Source: Gemmata palustris
Lineage (GTDB): Bacteria; Planctomycetota; Planctomycetia; Gemmatales; Gemmataceae
DNA: 64,000 bases
Reading direction: 5' to 3'
Assembly (NCBI RefSeq): GCF_017939745.1
Contig: NZ_JAGKQQ010000001.1
Span: 5,208,001 to 5,272,000 of the forward strand
Below the pieces are notes generated by a model, which ran no database searches, was not told the origin of the DNA, and worked only from the letters and a program-made list of their open reading frames with translations. Positions 1 through 12,300 of this stretch are shown here, piece by piece (positions within the stretch are counted from its first letter, which is position 1; every line of letters starts with the position of its first letter). The position numbers and the translations under genes are program-made.

Positions 1-1826
1 AGCGCGAGGACCGCGTGCGTGTCGAGGGGCGCGGCGGAACCGGGGCGCGCGCCCGCGGTGTCGGGGCTCCCGAACCGGGCCACGAATTGTTCCCGGTCCA
101 GGTCCACGAACCGCGCGCGGCGCGACGGCGGGTGCCCGGGAGCCGGAAACGAGGTCGGGGCACTTGGCCTGTTCACGGGAGCCGGTCGCGCGACCGGCCC
201 GGCCATCAGGTCCGGGGCCGCGGCGGCGAGGACCCGGCGATCCGCGCGCACCCGCTCGGCGTCCTCGGCCCGGCCCGCGGTATCGAGCGCCCCGATCAGG
301 GCCGCGGCGCTGGCGCGGTCGAACGGGTCGTGGACGACCGCGAACCGCAAGTGCTCCACCGCTTCTTCCGGTTTGTCGGCGCGCACGAGCGCCGCTCCCA
401 GGGCCGCGCGCAGGTGCGCCTGTTCGGGACAGCACGCGACCGCGGTCGCGTGGTCCTCCGCGGTTCCGGTGCATGCCGCGATGAGTTCCAGGGTCCGCCC
501 GCGCACCAGTCGGGCCTGCTCCCGACGGGCGGCGCCCGGATCGTCGGGGTGCTCGAACCCGGCCCGGTCCCAGCCCACGCGCACCCAATCGAACCGGGCC
601 GGGTACGGCACGCTGTCGGCTTCCGCCGCCGTGAATTCCGGGTTCGCGTCCAGCTCGGCCACGAGCGACCGGCCCGCCGCGAGTGCTTCTGCCGTGCGCC
701 CCAGTTCGGCCAGTGCGAGCGCCCGGCCCAGGGCCGAAACCCGGTTCCCCGCGGCGGCCGCGGCCGCGAGGTGCAGTTCCGCCCCGGCCGGGTCGCGCGC
801 GAGCACCCCGAGCGCGTGGGACTCCCCCGCGGCGCTCAACTCGGCAACCAGTTCCGGGTCCGCGTCCGGCCCACCCCGGGCCGCGCGCTGCCACACGCGC
901 CCCGAACGCGACAGGGGAGTTGGGCGCGCCGCGCGCTGCCGGGCCCGCTCCCGGACCTCGTCCCAGCCCGGCCCGCCGACCGCGAGCGCGGCTTCGATCA
1001 GGGCCTCGAACGTGAACCCGCGCGCCCGCGCCCGCGCCGCCGCGGCGATCGCGCGGCGTTTGTCAGCATCGGCGAGCAGATCGGCCACGACCGTTTCAAA
1101 GTTGGTGTCCGTGTAGGGCACGAACTCGGTGCCCGGCTCCAAGTAGCTCGGCACCTCGGCGTTGTCGGCCTCCTGGAGCAGGACCGCGCCGGACGCCGCG
1201 GCCTCGAGTGCGCGCAGGTTGCACTCCCCGCGCACGGACCGGTTGAACGCGAGCTTCGCGCGCCGCAGCAGGGCCCGGTACTCGGCCCCGAACACGCCCG
1301 CGGCGATGTGGACCCGGAACCGCGCGCCGAGTGCGGCCAGGCGCCCGAGCCACGGGAGCCGGTCCCCCTGCACGGTCGGGCTCACGTTCCCCGCGAACAC
1401 CACGTCCAGGTCGCGTTCCGCTTCGGGCGCGTCGAGCCCGGCCGCGAAGTGCCGGTCCAGCCCGTACAGGTTCGCGGCCCGCACGTGTTCGAGGCCCGCG
1501 CGCCGCAGTTTCTCGGCCGCGGGGGCGTCGGTGAGCACCAGGTCGGCGTGCGGGAGCCGGTGCCGGTACCCGGACCAGAGCAGGTTAGGGTCCGCGGCCA
1601 GGGCTACGACCGGGACCGGCGCGGCCCACGCCCACGCGGGCACCGAGGCGTAGCTGGGCCACACGAGCAGCGCGTCGGGCGGCTCACCGCCCAGTTGCCC
1701 CGCGGCGGCCTCCCACGAGCGGCACCGGGTTCCGAACGGGGCCCAGCGCCCGGCCGCGAGCGGGGCGCCCACGAACTGGTCGATCCACACGGGGTCGTCA
1801 CACGGACCCAGGAGCACGCGCGCCAT
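1..1826 (-). CDS. CgeB-like glycosyltransferase with TPR-like C-terminal part (partial, runs off left edge)
   Basis: The reverse strand is open from an ATG at 1826 to the window edge (608 codons seen). The N-terminal ~290 residues read like a GT-B glycosyltransferase of the CgeB/DUF3880 type. They include the stretch DVVFAGNVSPTVQGDRLPWL and the motif FNRSVRGECNLRALEAAASG, where the conserved glutamate region of such enzymes lies, followed by FVPYTDTNFETVVADLLAD. The remainder is alanine-rich helical repeat sequence (for example HLRAALGAALVRADKPEEAV), consistent with tetratricopeptide repeats. The family transfers sugars to proteins or glycans; the substrate here is unknown. It lies 47 nt downstream of another glycosyltransferase on the same strand, so the two probably form an operon. 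The C terminus is outside the window. The call rests on motifs only. Confidence 0.7.
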   Translation of the reverse strand, partial: MARVLLGPCDDPVWIDQFVGAPLAAGRWAPFGTRCRSWEAAAGQLGGEPPDALLVWPSYASVPAWAWAAPVPVVALAADPNLLWSGYRHRLPHADLVLTDAPAAEKLRRAGLEHVRAANLYGLDRHFAAGLDAPEAERDLDVVFAGNVSPTVQGDRLPWLGRLAALGARFRVHIAAGVFGAEYRALLRRAKLAFNRSVRGECNLRALEAAASGAVLLQEADNAEVPSYLEPGTEFVPYTDTNFETVVADLLADADKRRAIAAAARARARGFTFEALIEAALAVGGPGWDEVRERARQRAARPTPLSRSGRVWQRAARGGPDADPELVAELSAAGESHALGVLARDPAGAELHLAAAAAAGNRVSALGRALALAELGRTAEALAAGRSLVAELDANPEFTAAEADSVPYPARFDWVRVGWDRAGFEHPDDPGAARREQARLVRGRTLELIAACTGTAEDHATAVACCPEQAHLRAALGAALVRADKPEEAVEHLRFAVVHDPFDRASAAALIGALDTAGRAEDAERVRADRRVLAAAAPDLMAGPVARPAPVNRPSAPTSFPAPGHPPSRRARFVDLDREQFVARFGSPDTAGARPGSAAPLDTHAVLA

Positions 1827-1873
1827 GTCGCACCGGGCGGGGGATAAGGGGATCGGAACGAGAACCACCGACG

Positions 1874-2839
1874 CTACGGTTCGCCCAGGAGCCCGCGCCA
1901 GCACCGCACGATGTCGGCTTCCTCGCGGGCCACCGAGTAGTGCTCGCGCACGTACGCGGCCCCGGCCGCGCACCGGGCCCGGAGCGCCCCGGGCGCGGTC
2001 GCGCGGAGCCGGACCACGTCCTCGACGGCCCGCGCGAACCCGACCACGTCCCCGAACTCGACCGGGTGGCAGAACTCGGGGCGGAAGTACTCGCGGCCCC
2101 CGCGCCCGTGGTACCCGACCAGCGCGCACCCGCACGCCAGGGCCTCGAGCGGGGGCAGCGGGCACCCCTCGGGGTGCCCGAAACTGAGGAACACCGCGCA
2201 CGAACCGAGCAGCTCGGCCACCTCGGACTCGGGGCGCCCGTCGATCGCGACCAGCTCGTACCCGCGCAGCGCGCCGCGGTGCGTGAGCAGGTTCAGCACC
2301 TGGGTCACGTCGTGAGCGTTCTTGCGCGGCATGTACGCGACCCGGGGCTCCTTCTCGGCCCGGTACGCGAACAGGGCGGTGTCGATCCCGTAGTGGAGCC
2401 GGACCAGGCGCGCGGCCGGGAACGCGTACGCCAGGTACTCGCGGTTGTCCTCGGAGATCACGAGCGTGGCGCGCACCTCGGGATGCGTGTACGGGGTGTT
2501 GAGGTCCACCGGGTCGAGCGCGTAACCGCGGAACGTGAGGTACGCGTTCTGGTTGAACACGACCTTGGGGACGCCCGGGTACAGGGCCGCGAGGTCCGGG
2601 CCGTACACCTCGGGGATGACCACCACGTCGGCCGGGTCCGGGCGGACGTCGGCCCGGCACCGCACGGGGGTGGCGCCGGCGAACCAGGCGCACCGGAACC
2701 CCGGGGCCTCGTGGACGACGGCCGCGGGGATCCCGTGGGCGTTGAGCACGTCCACGTGCCGGTACAACTTGCGGATCCCGCCCGCGGGCGGCGCGTGGTC
2801 CGGACACAGCACGAAAACCGTGGGCACATCACTCCCCAT
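1874..2839 (-). CDS. GT4-like glycosyltransferase, group 1 family
   Basis: This 321-residue protein starts at the ATG at 2839 (MGSDVPTVFVLCPDHAPPAGG). A longer upstream extension in the same frame is low-complexity and was not used. The N-terminal half has the loop APPAGGIRKLYRHVDVLNAHG expected of the acceptor-side Rossmann fold. The C-terminal half carries EGCPLPPLEALACGCALVGY, the E-x7-E signature that contacts the nucleotide-sugar in GT-B group 1 enzymes, then GREYFRPEFCHPVEFGD. It is somewhat shorter than typical 350-400-residue GT4 enzymes. It is the first gene of a likely two-gene operon with the CgeB-like gene. A role in glycan or surface-protein glycosylation is probable; the donor and acceptor cannot be told. 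Confidence 0.75.
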   Translation of the reverse strand: MGSDVPTVFVLCPDHAPPAGGIRKLYRHVDVLNAHGIPAAVVHEAPGFRCAWFAGATPVRCRADVRPDPADVVVIPEVYGPDLAALYPGVPKVVFNQNAYLTFRGYALDPVDLNTPYTHPEVRATLVISEDNREYLAYAFPAARLVRLHYGIDTALFAYRAEKEPRVAYMPRKNAHDVTQVLNLLTHRGALRGYELVAIDGRPESEVAELLGSCAVFLSFGHPEGCPLPPLEALACGCALVGYHGRGGREYFRPEFCHPVEFGDVVGFARAVEDVVRLRATAPGALRARCAAGAAYVREHYSVAREEADIVRCWRGLLGEP

Positions 2840-3339
2840 GAAAGGGCCGCCTAGTGCCCGCACCGGGAGGGGCGGCACACGAGCCGGGCACGAAAAGACG
2901 GTTCCGGGGGAGCCGTCCCTGCGTTCTCCGGCTACTCGCTCCGCTCCAGCCGCGGTGCCGGCCCACCGATTCCCCTCGACACAAAATACACGACCGCGGC
3001 CAAAAAGAAGCGAATGCGGGCACCATCCGGTGGCCCGCCGGATCACCGGACGCTTCGGCGGGCCGCCCCGGGTCCGGGGCGGCCCGAACAGGTCGAACGT
3101 GTCGGCCCAGTCTAAGCGGGGAGCGACCGGATCGGAAAGCCCTCGTGTGCAATTTTGTACGGCCCCGCGATAAAAATTCTGGTCCCGCCGTGTTTACGCT
3201 TGACGGGCATTCGTGAAACGGGTGAAATCTCTCGAGTCAGTATTAAACACAAGCTCGTGCGTCTCGTCATGAGCTCGATTCGTGCGCCCGCTCGGCCCGA
3301 GCGGAGCGGCTCCCGGTCCTTTCTTCTCCCGGATTGCCC
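2840..3339. other. Divergent intergenic region between glycosyltransferase operon and giant RHS gene
   Basis: About 500 bases without a convincing gene separate two divergent transcription units. The half next to the RHS gene (about 3140-3270) is noticeably AT-richer than the rest and should hold its promoter. Several overlapping open frames here are high-GC artefacts. Confidence 0.6.
3200..3228 (+). promoter_or_regulatory. Possible sigma-70-type promoter for the RHS gene
   Basis: TTGACG (3200-3205) is followed after 17 bases by TGAAAT (3223-3228), about 110 bases before the RHS start codon, in the AT-richer part of the gap. The -35 match is good and the -10 match is only fair; this is a pattern match only. 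Confidence 0.3.
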
Positions 3340-6300
3340 ATGCCGCGCCGCCTGCGCCTGTGGATCGACCCGTTCGCCGCGCTCCAGGACCTGCGCGCGT
3401 TCGTCACCGCCCGGTGCCGGGCCGCGTGGCGGCGCCTGGCGACCGCCCCCGGACCGGATCACCGGGTCCAACCGTTCAAGCTCGAACTGCACCCGATGGA
3501 CTGGCGCAACCCGCCCTCGGAGACCATCGGGGGGACCGTGCTGCCGCTCGCGGCGACCGCGGCAGCGGCCGCCGCCGCGGTGTACTTCGCGACCACGTTC
3601 GAGGCCCGGGCGGCGCACGCCGGGGCCGGCGCGGCGGGTCCCGGGACGGACCCGCTGGGGTACGACACGAGCCCGGCACTCGTGCTCCCGGTCGCGCTCG
3701 AACCGGACCCCGGCGCGCCGGGCCCGTCGAGCACTGGGCCCGGCCCGGCGCCCGACGGCGCGGGCAGCACGCTGCGCGCGGACCCGGAGGAACCCGACCC
3801 GAAGGACGCGCCCGGTGAACCCGGTGCGAGCGGCACGCCCGAAACCGACGGGGGCACGTTCGCCGGGATCGGGGGCGGGGGCGCCACCGCGGGCGGAACC
3901 GGCTCGAGCGCGCCGGGCGGGACCGACGGGTCCGCTCCGGTCGGCGGGTTCGACGGCGGATCGGGGCTCGGAGGGGCCGGCACCCCGAACTTTTATCCCC
4001 GGTCGGTCGGCGTCTCCGGTGGGACCGGGGGCGCGGGTACCGGGACGAGCAACACGACTGCGGCGGACCCCGCGGCGCCCGGAGCCGCGGGGGCCGCCGA
4101 CGGGACCGGGGCCGGCGGGGCGGGCCAGTCAGCCGTGGACGGGGGCCCGCCGTCCGGAGTACCCGCGGGGCGGGCCGGCGCGGCCCTGAAGTTCGACACC
4201 TCGACCCAGCCCGTGCGGTTCGTGCGGAACGCGGGCCAGTGGGCCGACGGGCTCGATTTCGTGGCCCGCGGGGCCGGGTACCAGGTCGCGGTCGCGCGCG
4301 ATTCGGCCACGGTCGCGCTGGCCCGGACCGCGACCGACGCCGAGCGCGAGCGGTTCGGGGGCGGGACCGTGTTCGACGCCCTGCGCCTCGAGTGGGCCGG
4401 CGCGAGCCCCGACACACAGGCGCGGGGCGAGGGGCAACTGGACTCGGTCTCGAACTACCTGATCGGGTCCGACTCGAAGGGCTGGCACACCGGGGTCGCG
4501 GAGTACGCCGCGGTCCGGTACGCGGACCTGTGGGCCGGGGTCGACCTGGTGTACCGCGGGGCCGGGACCAAGCAGATCGAGTACGACCTGGTGGTGAAGC
4601 CGGGCGCCGCCCCGGACGAGCCCGGCTTCACCGTGCGCGGGGCCGACGCGCGCGTGGACGAGAAGGGGCAACTGGTGCTCACCACGGCCGCGGGCACGGA
4701 ACTGGTCCAGTCCGCCCCGGTCGTGTACCAGACCGCCGGTGACGGGGCGCGCGAACCCGTGACCGGTGCGTACCGGCTCCGCGCGGACGGGTCGGTCGGG
4801 TTCGCGGTCGGCGCGTACGACCCGAGGCGCGAGCTGGTGATCGACCCGGTGCTCGTGTACACGACCAACTTCGGGGGCTCGGGGACCGACGTGGCGTACG
4901 GAGTCGCGTCCGACATATACGGCAGCACCGCGGCCGCGGTCGGGTACACCGAGTCCGCGGACTTCCCGACCACGGCCGCGTTCGACGCCACACTCGGGAG
5001 CACCCGGGACGCGTTCGTGACCCGGCTCGGACCCACGGGCACGCTCGTGTGGTCCACGTACCTCGGGGGCGGGGGGGCCGGGCCGGGCGGGTCCGACGAG
5101 GCCCACGGGGTCGCGTTCGGGGGCGGGTACGTGTACGTGACCGGGCAGACCGGGTCGACCAACTTCCCCGTCACCCCGGGCGCGTACCAGACGGCCCCCG
5201 CGTTCGCGTCGTTCAGCTACGACGCGTTCCTGACCGCGCTGATGTCCGACGGGTCGGGGCTCGTGTACTCGACGCACCTGGGGGGGACCGGGCCCGCGGT
5301 CGCGAACGGGGTCGCGGTGGACTGGACGGGCGAGGCGGTCGTCGTTGGGTACACGGGCAAGGGCCCGTTCGGGGCCGACTTCCCGACGCTGAACGCGGCG
5401 CAGGGGGCCCGGGGCGGGGTGCGGGACGCGTTCGTGACCCGGTTCAACGCGGCCGGGTCCGGGCTCGTGTTCTCGACGTTCCTGGGCGGGTCCGCGAGTT
5501 CGCTGGAAACCGCGTACGGGGTCGGGATCGAGACGAACGGGGCCATCAACGTGGTCGGGGTCACCGACTCCTCGGACTTCCCGGTCCCGATCTCCGGGTA
5601 CGACCGGACGTTCTCGGGCGGGTCCGACGCGTTCGTGATGCGGTACACCGCGTCGGGCGCGATCAGCACCGGGACCCTGTTCGGCGGGTCCGGGGGCGAG
5701 ACCGGGTACGCGCTCGGGTTGGACAACCAGGACCGGGTGTACGTGACGGGCTCGACGACCTCGACCGACCTGCCCACGCGGAACCCGGTGCAGGCCGCCT
5801 CGGGCGGGGGCCAGGACGCGTTCGTGGCCAAGTTCACGAGCCTGACGTACGCGCCCGACTTCGCCACGTACCAGGGGGGGGGCGGGACCGACGCGGGGTA
5901 CGGGATCGAGGCCGACACGGACTGGCGCGCGGTCGTGACCGGGACCGGCGGGGCCGTGGTGCGGTACAATCGGGCCGGAACCGCGATCGAGTTCACCGGC
6001 ACCGGGAGCGGGCTCACGACCGGGTACGCGGTGGCCACAGGGGGGAACGAGATGTACGCCGCCGGGGCGGGCCCGTTCGCGAACGCGGTGGTGGTCCGGT
6101 TCGGGGACATCCCGGCCCCGGTGATCACCGGGTTCGCCGACGACACGGGCTCGTCGAACACGGACCGGCTCACGTACGACACGACCCCCACGATCAACGG
6201 GATCGGGCCCTCGGGGGCCACGATCTCGGTGTACCGGCGCCGGACCGTCGACGCGCTCCCGGCCCTGCTGGGCACGACCACGGCCACGGTCGGGGGGCTG

Positions 6301-9300
6301 TGGACCTACACGTACTCGAACGGGTCGGTCAACGGGGCGTACGTGCTCACGGCCACGGCCACCTCCGGGGGCCTGACGTCCGTGCCCTCGAACCCGCTCA
6401 CGTTCACCCTGGACACCACCCCCCCGGCGGTCGCGGTGGCGGTCGCGACCCAGACGTACGACCGGCGCCCGCCGGTCGCGGTGACCGCGTCGGACCTGTA
6501 CGGGCTGTCGGCCGCGGGGACCGTGGTGCTGGACGTGGACCTGAACGGGGACAACGACTATCTGGACGCGGGCGAGGCGAACTTTGCGAGCGGGGTCCTG
6601 ACGAACGGGGCCGTCACGTTCGATTCGTACGCGACGTACCTGACCGTGGGGGTGACCGCGCACGTGCGGGCCCGGGCACTGGACCTGGCCGGGAACGAGG
6701 GCACGTCGGCGCCGCAGTCGGTGCTCGTGAGCGCGTCGCCCGCGACCTGGGCCGCGGTCAGTGCGACGCCCGCGCTGCGGAGCGGGTACGCCGGGGCGTA
6801 CGGGTGGACCACGGTCACGGACGCGCTCGTGTACGCGGGGAACGTGACCGCGTCGGTGGCCCTGGACCTGGACGTGAGTACGACCGCGTGCGGGTGCCAG
6901 GACCCGTACCTGGTGTACAACTCGCAGGAGGCGGCCCCGGCCCCGACGGTCCAGGTCCGGGTCCAGAGCGACAACGCGCTCGGGGTCCCGACCCAGGTCC
7001 TGGGCACCCTGACCTGGGACGGGGTCGCGATCGGGACCGTGGCGTACGACCTGAGCGCCGTGTCGCCCGGGGGCGAGTGGGTGTTCGGGATGGCCCCGGC
7101 CACGAACCTGGGGACCGGGCGCCACACGTACGCCCTGGACCTGTTCGTGGACTTCCCGGGCACAATCAACGACGTGTCCCGGAGCGTGACCGGGCAGACG
7201 TTCCTGGTGGACCGGTCCGGGAGCGCGTACGGGGCCGGGTGGAGCTTCTCGAACACGGATGCGCTGGTTCCGGTCGCGGCCTCGGGCGCGTACCCGGCGG
7301 GGCTGTTGCGCCTGTACGGCAAGGGCGGGTGGGCGTTCTACGCGTCGGCCGGGGGGAGCGCGTACACGTCGCCCCCGGGCGACGCGGGCACCCTGGCCGC
7401 GGTCGCCGGCGGGTGGCGGTACACGGGCTGGGACGGGAAGGTGCTCGCGTTCGATTCGTCGGGCCGGATGACCACGTGGACCTCGGCCGACGGGACCGAG
7501 ACCATGACGTACACGTACGACGGGGCCGGGGCGGGGACCGCGATGCGGGTGGCGACGATGGCCGGGCCGGACGGCGGGGTCGCGACGTTCTCGTACACCG
7601 GGGGGCTCGCGTCGTCGGTGCTCGCACCGGGGGCGCGGACGACGACATTCACGCTCTCGGGCTCGGACCTGGTGACGGTCACGGACCCGGGCGCGAAGAC
7701 CCACACGTTCGTGTACACGGCGCACCGCCTCGCCACCGAGACGGAGAACGGCGCGGCCACGGCCTACAGTTACTCCAACGGGCTCGCGCGGACGGTGAGC
7801 GCCACGGTGGGCTGGGGGACGATCACCGCGGCCCTTGCGACCGGGGTGGGGAAGGCGGGAACCGTGACCGGCGGGGGCGTCCGCGGGGACTACACGGACG
7901 CGCGCGGGAACGCGACCGTGACCGCGTTCAACACGTTCGGGCAACCGCTCCAGCGTGTCGCGCCGGACGGGGGCACGGAGGCGTACGCCCGGGACGCGAA
8001 CGGGTACGTGACCGGGTACACGGACCAACTGAACCGGGTCACGGCGTACACGGTCAACGCCAGGGGGCAGGTCACCCAAACCGTGCGCCCGGACCTGACG
8101 GTGGCGACGGTCGCGTACGGCGGGGCGAACGGGGCCCTGTCGGCGTACACGGACCCGCGGGGCGGGCTGTGGACCTACACGAGCGACGTGTACGGGCGCC
8201 AGACCGCGGCCAAGGACCCGCTGGGCCGGGTCACGACGTACACGTACGCCGCGGGCCTGTTGCAGACCGCGGTGGACCCGCTCGGGAACGTGACCACGTA
8301 CCTGTACGACGCGGCGCGCCGGCCGGTCGGCGCCCTGGTGGGCGGGGCGGTGACCGGGACGATCGGGTACGACGCGGCCGGGAACGCGGTCACCTGGACC
8401 GACGCGCTGGGCAAGGCCACGACCACGGGGTACGACGGCGCGGGCCGGGTGACGGGCGTGACCGACGCGCTGGGGAAGACCACGACGAGCACGTACGCGG
8501 CGTCCGGGCAGTTGCTCTCGACGACGGACCCGCTCGGGAACGTGACCAGTTACGTGTACGACGTGCCGGGGAACGTCATCGCGGTAATCGAGGGGTACGG
8601 GACCGGGCTCGCGCGCCGGACCACGTCCGTGTACGACGCGGCCGGGAACCGAATCGCGAGCATCGACCCACTCGGGCACCGGACCACGACCGTGCTCGAC
8701 GCCCTAAACCGGGCGGTCGCGATCATCGACGCGATGGGGAACGTGTCGACCACGGTGTACGACCTGTCGGGGCAGGTCGTAGCGACGGTCGACGCGCTGG
8801 GCCGGGTGACCCGCCCCGGGTACGACGCGCTGGGCCAGCAGGTCACGATCACGGACGCGATGGGGAACGTGTCGACCACGGTGTACGACGCGGATTCGCA
8901 CGTGATCGCGACCGTGGACCCGCTCGGGCACCGGAGCACGAGCACATATGACGGCGCAGGGCAAATGATCGCGAGCGTGGACCCGCTCGGGAAGGCGACG
9001 AGCTACGGGTACGACGGCGCGGGGCGCCGGGTCACGGCGACGGACCCGCGCGGGAACGTCACCACGACGCAGTACGACGCGCGGGGCCGGGCCGAGGCCA
9101 CGATCGACGCCCTGGGTAAGCGCACCACCTCGGTGTACGACCCGGCCGACCGTGTCACCGCGACCGTGGACCCGCTCGGGAACCGCACGAGTTACGCGTA
9201 CGATGCCGCGGGCCGGGTTTTCGAGACCAAGGACGCTTTGGGGAAAGTCACCACGACCGTGTACGACGCTGCCGGGCACGTGATCGCGACCGTCGACCCG

Positions 9301-12300
9301 CTCGGGAACCGGACCACTACGGTTTACGACGCCCTGAACCGGGTGGTCGCGACCCAGGACGCGCTCGGGAAGTACGCGACGACCGTGTACGACGCGGCCG
9401 ATCGCGTCCTGGCCACGGTCGACGCGCTCGGGAACCGCACGACGTACATGTACGACGACCTGAACCGGGTGACGACGACCCAGGATCCGCTCGGGAACCA
9501 GAACTCGACCCGCTTCGACGCGGTCGGGAACGTGGTGCGCACGTTCGACGCGAGCGGCCGCGCCCCGACGATGACGTACGACGGACTCGACCGGTTGATC
9601 ACGACCACGGACCCACTGGGCGCGGTTTCGACGGTGAGTTACGACGCCGCCGGACACCAGGTCGCGGCGACGGACCCGTTGGGGCGGGTGACGACCGCGA
9701 CGTACGACGACGCGGACCGCGTAACCGAGGTAATTGACGCGCTGGGGAACCGGACGACCACAGTGTACGACGCGGCGGGTAACGTGATCGCGACCGTCGA
9801 CGCTCTCGGCCGGCGCGCGACGAGCACGTTCGACGTGCTCAACCGGGTCGTGACGGTTCAGAACGCTCTGAATCAGGTGTCGACGGTCGTCTATGACGCC
9901 GCTGGCAATGTGATCTCAGTAACTGATGCGCTGAATCATACGACGACGAGCACCTTTGACGCGCTCAACCGGATCTCAGTGGTGACGGACGCGCGCGGCA
10001 AGAGCACCACGACGTCGTACGACGCGGCGGGCAACGTGATTTCAGTGACGGACCCCCTAAACCATACGACGACTTGGTTGTACGATCGCCTTAATCGGGC
10101 CTCAGTGGTGACGGACGCGCGCGGCAAGAGCACCACGACGTCGTACGACGCGGTGGGCAACGTGATTTCAGTGACGGACCCCCTAAACCGGGTTACGACG
10201 TTCGGGTACGACGCACGGAACCTTCCAGTGATGCGAACCGATCCGGCCGGAAACGTTTGGACCACGCAGTACGACGGACTGGGCCGGGGATGGCGCCAGA
10301 TCGACCCTTTGGGTCACGATACGCGTATCTTCTTTGATGCGGCCGGGCGCGCGGTTGAGAGCTACGATGCGGCCGGAGGGCGGCGCACCACGGTGCTCGA
10401 CGGGGCGGGCAACGCGATCGCTTCGGTCGACCCCTTGGGGAACCGGACCACGGTCTCGTTCGACGCGCTCGACCGTCCGGTGGGAACGCAAGACGCGCTG
10501 GGTTTCAGGTCGACGAGCCTGTACGACGCGGTAGGCAATGTGACGGTCACGGTGGACGCCCTGAACCGGCGCACGACGACCGCGTTTGACGCATTGAACC
10601 GCGTCATGACAGTGAAAGACGCCCGGAACGGCGTTTCCTCGACGACGTACGACGCGGCCGGGAACGTCGCGACCCGGACCGACCCGCTCGGTCATACCAC
10701 CAGTTACGGGTACGACACGGTGAACCGGGTGGTGATAACCACAAACGCGCTCGGGAAGGTCGTGACCACAGCGTACGACGATGTAGGGAATCTGATCTCG
10801 TCAACGGATCCGCTGAGCCACACAACGACCTGGGTTTACGACCAAGTCAATCGGAGGGTCGAAACCATTGACCCACTCAATAACCGGACCACAAGCGTGT
10901 ACGACGCGGCCGGGCAGCCGAGTGCCTGGGTGGACGAACTCGGGAATCGTACGAGCTACGTCTACGATCCGCGTGGTTTGGTCCAGACAGTCACTGATCC
11001 GTTCGGAAAAGTGACCACATCGGTCTACGATGCCGCCGGGAACCGGACCGCGGTCATCAACGCGCGCGGGTACGTGACGACTTCGACCTACGACGCGCTA
11101 AACCGGGTGATTGCGACGACCGATGCTCTCGGCAACAGGACGACGAGAGTGTACGACGCCGCGGGCAACGCGGTCGCGATGATTGACCCACTCGGGTACC
11201 GAGCGACGAACGTGTACGACCAATTGAACCAAGTGATCGCCACTGTCAATGCGCTCGGGAACCGCGCGACAACCGGGTACGACGCGGTCGGAAACATAGC
11301 GACCCGAACCGACGGGTTGAACCGGGCCACCAGTTACGGGTACGATGAACTGAACCGTGCGATCACCGAAACGGACCCGCGGGGCTTCACGACCACAATT
11401 GCCTACGACGCGGTCGGGAACCAAGTGGGCCTCATTGATGCAGTCGGGAATCGCACCACCTGGGCGTACGACGCGGACGACCGGGTCACCTCGGAGATCA
11501 ACCCTTTCGGTGCGAGCAAAACTTACGCGTATGACGCGGCCGGGCGGCAAACTTCCCAAATGGATCGACTGGGCCAGCGCCGCGATTACGCGTTCGACGA
11601 CACGAACCGGGTCCTGACGGAGAAGTGGTACGCGGTTGGTGGGGCGCTCACCCAGACACAGACGTGGACCTACGACGGGGCCGGAAACATGCTGACCGCC
11701 CTCGACCCGGACGGCGCCTACACACTGACATACGACGCACTGAATCGGGTAACCACCGTCCGGGAGCCGTTCAGTCTGACCCTGACAATGGGGTACGACG
11801 CAGTGGGCAACCGGACCTCGGTTCAAGATTCCAAGAACGGGTATACTACGGTCACATTCGACGCGCTAAACCGGCAAACCAGTGAACAGACCGCGGGAAC
11901 GGGCATCTCAGCGATACGGTTCGATTACGCTTACACGGCCCGCGGCGAAGTGGCGAGCTTCACCCGGTACTCGAACCTGCCCGGTACAACCGTGGTCGGA
12001 ACCACAACCCATGACTACGACGCGGCCGGGCGCGAAACGCACCTCAAGAGCACTAACGGGGCGGGTACAGTGCTCGCAAATTACACCTACACTTACGATG
12101 CGGCCGGTCAGGTAACCACAAAGCAGGAGAACGGAACCACTACGATCTACAGTTACGATGCCACTGCCCAGTTGACGGCCGATGGGGCAGCGACTTACGG
12201 GTACGACGAGACCGGGAACCGGACGAATGCGGGGTATGTTGCTGGTTCCGGGAACCGGATGACGAGTGATGGGATTTGGACATATACGTACGACGCCAAC

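Noticed and set aside
15-1847. 610-codon forward open frame at the left edge
   Set aside because: It is the antisense of the CgeB-like glycosyltransferase; only the reverse strand shows domain motifs.
4129-8951. Long open frames of 1,516 codons (reverse) and 1,300 codons (forward, other frame) inside the RHS gene
   Set aside because: They are Arg/Gly/Pro/Val-rich products of extreme GC codon bias antisense to or out of frame with the real YD/SBBP coding frame, with no family motif.
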